Assembly: GCA_964507825.1 (NCBI GenBank)
Contig: CAZDQM010000041.1
Location: forward strand, 16,392-80,391
DNA: 64,000 bases
Source: JAWVZS01 sp964507825
GTDB lineage: Archaea; Thermoproteota; Nitrososphaeria; Nitrososphaerales; Nitrosopumilaceae
Direction: 5' to 3'
This document shows positions 58,701 through 64,000 of this stretch, one piece after another. The position numbers and the translations under genes are program-made. A model generated the notes under the pieces. The model ran no database searches and was not told the origin of the DNA. It saw only the letters and a program-made list of their open reading frames with translations. Each line of letters opens with the position of its first letter. The stretch's first letter is position 1.

Positions 58701-60181
58701 CTACAAACAACAAGGGTGATACGCTACAAGAGTTCGTCCAACCCCTGCAAGATTTAGATTATCTGGAGGCAGAACACGTGAACAAAGATGTACCGACGGC
58801 CTTTCCCATGACCGGCCTCGATCTCATTATCATGAACCCGCCGTTTACAGACAACCAAAAGCGCGGCCGCAAGTTTTCTAAGGATGTCGTAAAGCGAATG
58901 CAGGCGCGTGAGCTGGCCATACAGAGGGAATTGCGCAATAGGGATCAATCTGCGGGAGATGCGCTTACAGTAAACAGTATTAGCACTTTTTTCACACCAC
59001 TTGCAGACAAGCTTTTAGATTCCAAAAGGGGTACGCTGGCATTGGTACATCCCGTCACAGCTTGTACTAGTGCCTCCGGAACACCAGAGCGCAAATTCCT
59101 AGCAGAACGCTTCCACATAGAGTGCGTCATCACTACACATGATCCCAAGCGTGTGAACTTTTCATATGAGACAAGTATTCACGAATGCCTCATAGTATGC
59201 CGACGACGTCCTGATGGGAATAGTCATGCCAACAATAACAGTAGAGAAAGTGGTGTGGGACTGAGACCCCCAACCAAGTTTTTCTCCCTACGCAAGATGC
59301 CCAGTAACGCGTCAGAGGCCATCAAGGCGGCAGATGCCATTGCATCGGGCGGTAGCGATGCAGAGTCGTGGGGTAGGTCATACATGTGGCCTGCAAACCG
59401 CGTCATGTCAGGTGACTGGACTCCTGTCCAGTGGTATGATGCAGGCCTAGCCGAGATCATATTGAACATAGAAAATTCTCCACTTTTAGAAGAGATCGGA
59501 AAACGTTACAAAGTCGAACCACATGGACGGCGCATTGCAGATGCGTATGTGAGATGTAAAAAGGAGGATAGAGATGCAGTTATGATATTTGACTCGATTA
59601 GTGTGAATATTAGACGCACCATTTATGGCACGCCGGAGTCCTTTCACAAGTCACGTACTGGAAAACTGAAACTGGCTGCCCGGTACTGGGCGCAACGTAG
59701 CAACTTGCTCGTGGCTCAACGATTTAGGACTACAAACGGACTCTTGACTGCTCTTTGGACAGACACACCATCGGTAGGAAAAGGGTGGGTGCCTGTCGGC
59801 GTCTCAGATACGGGCACCGCGCAAGCTCTGGCAACGTGGTGGAACTCTACTCCTGCCAGACTCATGTTGCTGAATCGGCGCGGTAAATTACTCACCTATC
59901 CAAAATGGTCCCTAGAACACCTGCGTGAAATTAGAATTCCAAAGCCCGAAAACCCTGGGTGGAGTGATCTCAAGGACGCTTATGAAAAAACATGCAATAT
60001 AGAGTTGCTACCCATGAGTAGAGGACATGAGGATCCTGCAAGGCGTATAATAGATGCGGCCGCGGCCCACGTACTTGGCATAGACGAGTCAGTCGTACAT
60101 GACTGGAGCAGACGTCTGGGCCGCGAACCCACCATAACAAACCATCCGATTAACCCAGCTGTGCACAATCTGGCCGACTGA
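55787..60181 (+). CDS. Single-chain type ISP-like restriction-modification enzyme
   Basis: 1,464 residues from the TTG at 55787; in-frame coding sequence clearly extends ~35 residues further upstream without a start. Order of domains: Mrr-like nuclease (Gly-Ile-Asp, D40; Gln-Cys-Lys, Q54/K56), then SF2 translocase with Walker A Cys-Gly-Thr-Gly-Lys-Thr (~157-162) and Asp-Glu-Ala-His (282-285). A coupler region follows, then an N6-adenine methyltransferase with Asp-Pro-Ala-Cys-Gly-Thr-Gly (~870) and Asn-Pro-Pro-Phe (~1018), and a C-terminal target-recognition region. This is the layout of LlaGI/LlaBIII enzymes, which methylate one strand and cut after translocation. Arg codons are mainly CGC/CGT/CGA, while neighbours prefer AGG/AGA, suggesting transfer. 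No separate specificity gene is needed. Confidence 0.9.
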   Translation: MITNLIRDDPEFEADIAYRWADWPEREQLTGLDGKDIGIDLVVRRKNGEWGAVQCKCYDKKYKVEKKDIDSFLAVSGRDPFEFRWIIATCGWSANAETEINGQKIPVARIDFQKYTHVKIGTLSRTDRDVWPAQADAIDSVTEGFQAYDRGQLIMACGTGKTFTSLRMSERHVKEGGRILFLAPSIALISQARTEWLRYCTRQTRTLLVCSDSTAGRSTDEDIRVSELACNVTTKPEKIASELKGSDDTATMVVFCTYQSLFQVSVAQHEHSAPAFDLTIADEAHRTTGVDRGSMNGKTKKKRDSYFQLVHDPDILITKKRLYMTATPRLYTAQSKTTLYSRGYTVVDMDDYSTYGPVFYRLSFRDAVNAGMLSDYRVIIMGTSESEVSSDLHRQVALVAKNETGGKKEHIFTLSDITRLLGAALAISGIIQGQDTDRPNILTRTIGYANSISRSRTFTRALQLPELYDTIAKKKISDSVTNGTDGAANHQIVRPSVKHLDASSSAIERNRELQNLERATSDDPRMLCNVRLFTEGVDVPSLDAVIFLDPRDSQVDVVQAVGRVMRSAAGKRFGYIIIPVSIPTGGELLDALESGSCGYETVGRVLRALQSHDGRLSETPLQFIRVVGHGKKKKTKPRTSPPEHEIQTILGLEDVSEKFYAKVVAASGLGNPGLLTSQNIEYAVRHAADIFKKAGLGKNIADALELTYEDSNVDGKNACTVAALLVTNACLLHRRLVDVPHMTGLASLGSVGKSRDPGGVLQGAWYAILKKDYSPVFKPALKVLQTLPSQTVVDNAIKIMADCASRLADSLSVLGYDHAGPLYHRILGTASSDGAYYTHNVSALMLARLALSNDFTDWRDANAVQGLRIMDPACGTGTLLMASLRTIKDRASHDDPSNSTYADLDSVTLHRVLVEDVLCGLDINRYGIQLAACNLTLGAPTVDYNRMNLMTMRHGPQSDLSIRLGSLEILRTTNNKGDTLQEFVQPLQDLDYLEAEHVNKDVPTAFPMTGLDLIIMNPPFTDNQKRGRKFSKDVVKRMQARELAIQRELRNRDQSAGDALTVNSISTFFTPLADKLLDSKRGTLALVHPVTACTSASGTPERKFLAERFHIECVITTHDPKRVNFSYETSIHECLIVCRRRPDGNSHANNNSRESGVGLRPPTKFFSLRKMPSNASEAIKAADAIASGGSDAESWGRSYMWPANRVMSGDWTPVQWYDAGLAEIILNIENSPLLEEIGKRYKVEPHGRRIADAYVRCKKEDRDAVMIFDSISVNIRRTIYGTPESFHKSRTGKLKLAARYWAQRSNLLVAQRFRTTNGLLTALWTDTPSVGKGWVPVGVSDTGTAQALATWWNSTPARLMLLNRRGKLLTYPKWSLEHLREIRIPKPENPGWSDLKDAYEKTCNIELLPMSRGHEDPARRIIDAAAAHVLGIDESVVHDWSRRLGREPTITNHPINPAVHNLAD

Positions 60182-60204
60182 AATTTTGCGCCCGATCTCC
60201 CACA

Positions 60205-60252
60205 ATGAAAAATACCGACACCGATACAGAACCAGATACAGACGCCAAGTAA
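60205..60252 (+). repeat. Short hexamer-like repeat after the ISP gene
   Basis: About five units of six bases on the pattern TACCGA/TACAGA in a row (60213-60242), between the end of the ISP gene and tRNA-His. It is open for 15 codons from an ATG at 60205, but the product, rich in Asp and Thr, is unlikely to be a real protein. Confidence 0.35.
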
Positions 60253-60264
60253 AAAACAGGTGTA

Positions 60265-60337
60265 GGCCCTCGAGGGGAATCGAACCCCTGTCAGGGGATC
60301 CACAGTCCTCTATACTAGCCACTGTACTACGAGGGCC
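60265..60337 (-). tRNA. tRNA-His (GTG)
   Basis: 73 bases on the minus strand including the extra 5' G (G-1) that pairs with C73, a feature of tRNA-His. Acceptor GCCCTCG/CGAGGGC, D-stem GTAC/GTAT, anticodon loop CTGTGGA with anticodon GTG, T-arm AGGGG-TTCGATT-CCCCT. One unpaired position is seen in the anticodon stem (A28 and C42). No CCA encoded, no intron. Its 3' end faces the ISP gene, 84 bases away. Confidence 0.92.
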
Positions 60338-60404
60338 ACCAGAAACCATAATTGTTTTTCCCGTAATAATCTTTGATTTTACGGTAGACTGGCCCTAATG
60401 TAGA

Positions 60405-60414
60405 CTTTAATATC
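60405..60414 (+). promoter_or_regulatory. TATA box of the 26-residue peptide gene
   Basis: CTTTAATATC about 25 bases before the ATG at 60435, normal archaeal spacing. Supports that the small frame is transcribed. Confidence 0.4.
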
Positions 60415-60434
60415 AAGTATTTTTATCCTCAAGC

Positions 60435-60515
60435 ATGAGATTCTGGTGGCTGGGCATGCTCGTATCGGGCGGCATCGTATGGTACGGAATGAACTACCTG
60501 CTACCTTGGAAGTAG
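60435..60515 (+). CDS. 26-residue tryptophan-rich single-helix membrane peptide
   Basis: ATG 60435 to TAG 60513-60515. The peptide is Arg-Phe-Trp-Trp at the start, a hydrophobic Gly/Leu/Val/Ile core with a second Trp-Tyr, and Leu-Pro-Trp-Lys at the end: one transmembrane helix with aromatic caps. A TATA-like element sits at the right distance. Such short genes are easily missed and could be a regulatory partner of the adjacent CorA channel, but that is only an inference from position. Confidence 0.45.
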   Translation: MRFWWLGMLVSGGIVWYGMNYLLPWK

Positions 60516-60537
60516 CACACGTAAGATTCAAGCGATC

Positions 60538-60548
60538 GCTTTAAATTT
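60538..60548 (+). promoter_or_regulatory. TATA box of the CorA gene
   Basis: GCTTTAAATTT lies about 30 bases before the TTG start at 60572. Confidence 0.4.
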
Positions 60549-60571
60549 GTAGTATAAAGCTACCAGACAAC

Positions 60572-61588
60572 TTGAAACGCAGTTTTATCGCCGGCAGGCT
60601 ACGCTCGGGAAAAAAGTCTCCGGAAGGCCTCACAACAAACAGAAAGATCGAAAAGATCAACGGTGGCAGGTTTACATGGTTTGACCTTCAGAATCCCGAC
60701 AGGGAGGACGTAGAGGAGCTGGCCTCCAAGTATCATTTCAACGAGTTAAACATAGAGGATTGTATGACAAAGTTCGAGCTGTCCAAGCTAGACAGCTATG
60801 ACGATCACTTTTTCGTAATACTGCACTTTCCCCCGCTTGCCGCAAAAAACAGGATGCAAAAACACAGCCAGCTGTCGGTGTTCATAGGAAAGGACTTTCT
60901 GGTCACCATACACCAGGGCGACCTCAACCCCCTAGTAGACCTAGTAAACGTCTGTAAAAGCAACACGTATCATGAAAGAAAGGAAAGACTGCTCGGGAGA
61001 TCGTCCGGAGTACTGCTTCACGAGATAATCGACGTGCTTGTAGACGATCTGCTTCACACCACGAGAAGAATAATTGCAAACCTAGACGACATTGAAGACG
61101 AGGTATTCAACGAGACACAGTCGGCTGCCAGAAGCATCTCAATACTTAGGAGGGAGATCAACATGGTGAGAAGAATAGTCCATCCACTAAAGGGCTTTGT
61201 TCTGGAAATCGGGGAGCGCATCAAGGGGTTTTCCGAGTCCGAGGATCTAGAGTTGTATTTTGATGACGTAACCGACCACCTCAACAAGGTAATCGAGTCC
61301 CTCGAAGAGTCCCGTGAGACCATGGAAATCTACAAGGACACGGATTTTATGCTGAGTACCGAAAAGACGAATAAAGTACTGGCCGCGCTTACAATCATAT
61401 TCACACTGGCCATTCCATCTACCATTATAGGAACCTTTTACGGCATGAATGTAAGCCTGCCAGGAGGAGAAGGCGGCGGTTCCATGCTTGGAGAATACCA
61501 ACCATTCATACTCATAATACTGGCCTCGGCGATTCCCACAATACTGATGATAGTATACTTTAGGAGGCTGGGGTGGATTGGGCGCTAG
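60572..61588 (+). CDS. corA: CorA-family divalent cation transporter
   Basis: 338 residues from a TTG start. Large cytoplasmic N-terminal domain (~1-275) with Trp-Phe-Asp-Leu-Gln-Asn-Pro and Asn-Ile-Glu-Asp-Cys. Two C-terminal transmembrane helices, the first ending with Tyr-Gly-Met-Asn (the GMN selectivity motif), and a short basic tail. Pentameric Mg2+ (or Co2+) channel. Full length. Its end overlaps the convergent exported-protein gene by 29 bases. Confidence 0.93.
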   Translation: MKRSFIAGRLRSGKKSPEGLTTNRKIEKINGGRFTWFDLQNPDREDVEELASKYHFNELNIEDCMTKFELSKLDSYDDHFFVILHFPPLAAKNRMQKHSQLSVFIGKDFLVTIHQGDLNPLVDLVNVCKSNTYHERKERLLGRSSGVLLHEIIDVLVDDLLHTTRRIIANLDDIEDEVFNETQSAARSISILRREINMVRRIVHPLKGFVLEIGERIKGFSESEDLELYFDDVTDHLNKVIESLEESRETMEIYKDTDFMLSTEKTNKVLAALTIIFTLAIPSTIIGTFYGMNVSLPGGEGGGSMLGEYQPFILIILASAIPTILMIVYFRRLGWIGR

Positions 61589-62363
61589 TCTGAACCTCCC
61601 TTAGGTTTACGGTAATTTTTGTCAGCGCCATATCCAGATCATCAGGCACCCATATCAAGAGGCCTCCCCCCTGTGGCACACCCATGCACGTGCCGCTAAA
61701 GCTTGCATATGCCTCCCCCATACACTGCCCCGCATAGGACTCCCCTAAATCAAACGGATCCCGGATAAATTGCTCATACAGCGCCTGATCAGGAACAAAG
61801 AACACGGAAAGGATGACATTCGGATCATTGGACCTGACGCTGTATTGGTAGGAGGCGACATCCTTTGGGCTGCATGCGGGAACAAACTGCACGTATCCGG
61901 ATACATAGGTAGGCGGCGCCGGACCCGGACGGTCCGGATACATTACCGCATACGGATGCCCCGATATATCGGCCCCTCCAAGCGCCTCAAGCTGGTTTCT
62001 CAGCATGTCAATTCCATACCGGTACAGGACCGGCTGCCAGTCGCCACGACAGTCATCAAAACTATGCTTTAGCTCCACAAACGGCCGGTCGCCTATGGAT
62101 TTTACATGATTATAATTGTGGCCATCTTGTTCCGTGGAATCACCGGTACGAGTCAGTGCGCCCGTGTCATCCCAGACGTTTGTCACCTCAAAGAGCAGGT
62201 TGCCCGGGTGGCTGTTCCATTCAGACTGCAGGCGCACGTAAATGGAAAACTTGCTTATGTTTTCTGGATGGCTTGAGGCAAATACATGGTGGCCATAAAA
62301 TGCATTTGATAATATCAGTGCAAAGGCGACTGCAGGAATCGCCACGTAGAGCCAGGTTCTCAT
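61560..62363 (-). CDS. Exported protein, function unknown
   Basis: 267 residues with an N-terminal hydrophobic signal or anchor (~5-24) and a mature part rich in beta and aromatic residues. Four Cys (Asp-Asp-Cys-Arg-Gly, Pro-Ala-Cys-Ser, Gly-Gln-Cys-Met, Gly-Thr-Cys-Met) could form two disulfides outside the cell. No known domain, no PEFG tag. Starts four bases inside the end of the dihydrouridine synthase gene, so it is likely co-transcribed with it. Confidence 0.75.
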   Translation of the reverse strand: MRTWLYVAIPAVAFALILSNAFYGHHVFASSHPENISKFSIYVRLQSEWNSHPGNLLFEVTNVWDDTGALTRTGDSTEQDGHNYNHVKSIGDRPFVELKHSFDDCRGDWQPVLYRYGIDMLRNQLEALGGADISGHPYAVMYPDRPGPAPPTYVSGYVQFVPACSPKDVASYQYSVRSNDPNVILSVFFVPDQALYEQFIRDPFDLGESYAGQCMGEAYASFSGTCMGVPQGGGLLIWVPDDLDMALTKITVNLREVQTSAQSTPAS

Positions 62364-63328
62364 CGCTCCGTGACCGGAATTTTCATCAGGTCCTCTAGCT
62401 CCCCGATGGTCTTTACCCTTGTAATCTTGGCGCGCAGTCTTGACGCCCCGTCCATGCCCCGCGTAAAGTTCACTGCATGCACCTTGATGCTGGCAAGCTT
62501 GAATCCGTACTGCTTGGCATGGTTCAGGTATTCAAAGAACGTCTCTAGCCGCTCGCCGATTCCATGGTGGCGGTATTTCCCGGTATTCAGGTAATCATTA
62601 ATCTGTTCAAATAATAGCGGGTTGCCCATGGCGGCGCGACCCACCATCACGTAATCACACCCCGTCTCATCTAGCATCATCTTGGCCTTTTCAGGCGAGT
62701 CTATGTCGCCGTTGCCCACAACAGGCAGTGACGATATCTGCTTTAATTCACGAATCAGCGACCAGTCGGCGCTTCCAGAATACCCCTGGCTTACGGTCCT
62801 TGGGTGCAAGGTGATTAGCTGAATGCCCTCCTCCTCGGCGATCCTGGCCACATCAAGAAATAATCTGCCGCTGGCAGGAGTTGCCCCCGCCCTCATCTTC
62901 AATGTCACGGGCCTGTCAACGGATTCGACTAGTGTCCGAAGAATGCGGCGGGTAAGATTCGGCTCCTGTAACAGCGCCCCGCCTGCCATCTGCTGGGTGA
63001 TATGCGGCGCCGGACATCCCATGTTATAATCGATAACGTCAAAAAACGGCTCTACGATCCTAGCAGCCTTGGACAACGCTTCAAGATCAGAGCCGAAGAG
63101 CTGGACAGACAGGGGACGCTCGCGTTCAGAAAACTGGAGAAATTCCGTGATATCAAGATCACTTGATGACAGCTCCCTTTCCTTTGCAATGATTCCGTGT
63201 ATGCTGGTAAGCTCCGTTACCACCAGCCCCGCACCATGCCTTTTGCATACCAACCGCATTGCGGGATCACTGATGCCCGCCATCGGGGCTAGGAATGCAC
63301 GTGATGAAAATACGGGTAGTCCGGCCAT
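62360..63328 (-). CDS. dus: tRNA-dihydrouridine synthase
   Basis: 322 residues, FMN TIM-barrel. Leu-Ala-Pro-Met-Ala-Gly-Ile-Ser-Asp near the start, Asn-Met-Gly-Cys-Pro-Ala-Pro with the catalytic Cys near residue 101, Leu-Lys-Met-Arg-Ala-Gly, Leu-His-Pro-Arg-Thr, and Val-Gly-Asn-Gly-Asp-Ile and Val-Gly-Arg-Ala-Ala for phosphate binding. Reduces uridines in tRNA D-loops. Length normal. It is 27 bases downstream of the start side of the next repeat gene on the same strand. Confidence 0.93.
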   Translation of the reverse strand: MAGLPVFSSRAFLAPMAGISDPAMRLVCKRHGAGLVVTELTSIHGIIAKERELSSSDLDITEFLQFSERERPLSVQLFGSDLEALSKAARIVEPFFDVIDYNMGCPAPHITQQMAGGALLQEPNLTRRILRTLVESVDRPVTLKMRAGATPASGRLFLDVARIAEEEGIQLITLHPRTVSQGYSGSADWSLIRELKQISSLPVVGNGDIDSPEKAKMMLDETGCDYVMVGRAAMGNPLLFEQINDYLNTGKYRHHGIGERLETFFEYLNHAKQYGFKLASIKVHAVNFTRGMDGASRLRAKITRVKTIGELEDLMKIPVTER

Positions 63329-63355
63329 GATTGTATATTCGTAGTCGATCCGCGA

Positions 63356-64000
63356 CTATTCAGGACAGCCGTCTGAATCGTCGATGCCGTCATAATCCTC
63401 GGGTGCTGCAGGACATTGGTCGTCCTCGTTGAGTATGCCGTCTAGATCATTATCATGAATATAACGGGACTGCTCTGGGAACGTGTCCGGGCAACCGTCG
63501 GCATCATTATACTTGTTCCACGTCTCCGGACTGTTCGGACACGAGTCAACACCGTCTGGAATCCCATCCAAGTCAGAATCAAATGTAATCGTGACTAGGC
63601 TTGCGGCCGGAATCACATCAGGGCAACCGTCCCAGTCTAGATATCCGTTAAGATTTTCGGCCTGATCCATGCAGTTATCCTTGCGATCATCTATCCCGTC
63701 TCCGTCCGTATCAGGGAATTTGAACTGGCTTGATTGTATAGTTACCTTGTCTGGACAACCGTCGGTATCCTGGAATTTATTGTACGTCTCGGGTTCTGCT
63801 GGACAGTCATCCATTGCATCGGATATCCCGTCCTGATCCGAGTCAGTATCAGATACCATCTTGTCGGGGCAACCGTCGGCATCCTGGAATTTATTGAACG
63901 TCTCAGGCTGGGACGGGCACCTGTCAAGATTGTCTATTATGCCGTCGCCGTCAGCGTCAGATACAAGCTTGTTATCTGCAACATAATCCGGACAGCCGTC
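63356..64000 (-). CDS. Second thrombospondin-type-3 repeat exported protein, 5' part outside the window
   Basis: The frame is open from the right window edge to TAG/TTA-side stop at 63356, at least 214 residues of Asp-rich, Cys-Pro repeats like those of the gene at 52954. The C-terminal three repeats are close copies of its C terminus (Asp-Gly-Cys-Pro-Asp-Val-Ile-Pro-Ala, Thr-Phe-Pro-Glu-Gln-Ser-Arg-Tyr, final Asp-Gly-Cys-Pro-Glu). An internal ATG at 63859 is not the start. It is on the opposite strand to the first copy, so the two form a large inverted repeat. Confidence 0.88.
   Translation of the reverse strand, partial: DGCPDYVADNKLVSDADGDGIIDNLDRCPSQPETFNKFQDADGCPDKMVSDTDSDQDGISDAMDDCPAEPETYNKFQDTDGCPDKVTIQSSQFKFPDTDGDGIDDRKDNCMDQAENLNGYLDWDGCPDVIPAASLVTITFDSDLDGIPDGVDSCPNSPETWNKYNDADGCPDTFPEQSRYIHDNDLDGILNEDDQCPAAPEDYDGIDDSDGCPE

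Noticed and set aside
63742..63927. Other-frame open reading frames inside both thrombospondin-repeat genes
   Set aside because: They are shadows of the repetitive coding sequence and have no independent signals.

Overview
The window is a stretch of chromosome from an ammonia-oxidising-type archaeon of the Nitrososphaerota (Thaumarchaeota), most like the Nitrosopumilus/Cenarchaeum side of the group but with a GC content near 50 percent. The assignment rests on gene content: exported proteins ending in PEFG-CTERM tags, a large S-layer-like exported protein, a two-domain multicopper oxidase beside a ZIP permease, topoisomerase VI, aIF2-beta, DUF424, DUF373 and UPF0147 proteins, archaeal RpoN, the alternative mevalonate pathway, and many short-leader genes with TATA-like boxes 20-30 bases before the start codon. 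TTG and GTG starts are common. No CRISPR array, insertion sequence, rRNA gene or integrase was seen. Two tRNA genes are present (Leu-GAG and His-GTG).

Layout. 1-2620: three tandem PEFG-CTERM surface proteins. 2617-5773 (minus): an overlapping operon of larC, larE and a cysteine desulfurase for the nickel-pincer nucleotide cofactor. 5968-10763: small zinc-ribbon and unknown proteins, adenine/methylthioadenosine salvage (apt, mtnP), a winged-helix operon, and a membrane-anchored small heat-shock-like protein. 10758-16092 (minus): the information-processing operon aIF2-beta, DUF424, RIO1 kinase, KH-domain Dim2, Top6B, Top6A, preceded by a 47-residue zinc ribbon. 16302-25260: membrane proteins, cis-prenyltransferase, Nudix, pyrF, purA, malate dehydrogenase, larB and a B12-type radical SAM enzyme. 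25319-34587: cell-surface and metal block with a CFI-box protein, the S-layer-like protein, a CDF metal transporter with three C-terminal domains, ZIP, multicopper oxidase and a winged-helix protein.

34723-51048: ribosomal proteins S13 and S4, glmS, archaeal cobT, a metallo-beta-lactamase-fold hydrolase, NAD(P)HX epimerase, translin, tRNA-Leu, then rpoN, enolase, rpsB, mevalonate kinase, isopentenyl phosphate kinase, an IDI-like Nudix protein, a prenyl diphosphate synthase, a methyltransferase and glutamyl-tRNA synthetase. The kinases, IDI-like protein and prenyl synthase supply C20 units for archaeal lipids, and the cis-prenyltransferase at 18 kb uses the same pool for glycan carriers. 51101-52856: Rieske protein, UPF0147, a methyltransferase and an unknown.

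52954-64000 is the most accessory-looking part. Two thrombospondin-type-3 repeat exported proteins lie in inverted orientation about 8 kb apart. Between them are a tiny ribbon-helix-helix regulator, an operator-like repeat region, and a very large single-chain restriction-modification enzyme of the type ISP architecture. That enzyme's Arg codon use differs from its neighbours, and its 5' end appears to be frameshifted. Then come tRNA-His, a 26-residue membrane peptide, a CorA transporter, an unknown exported protein and a dihydrouridine synthase.

Main points for follow-up: all three nickel-pincer cofactor genes (larB, larC, larE) occur with a linked cysteine desulfurase but no larA; paired TTAG-N6-CTAA inverted repeats sit before the multicopper oxidase/ZIP operon; the ISP enzyme has a divergent RHH regulator and a disrupted N terminus; and the IDI-like protein lacks the usual catalytic cysteine.
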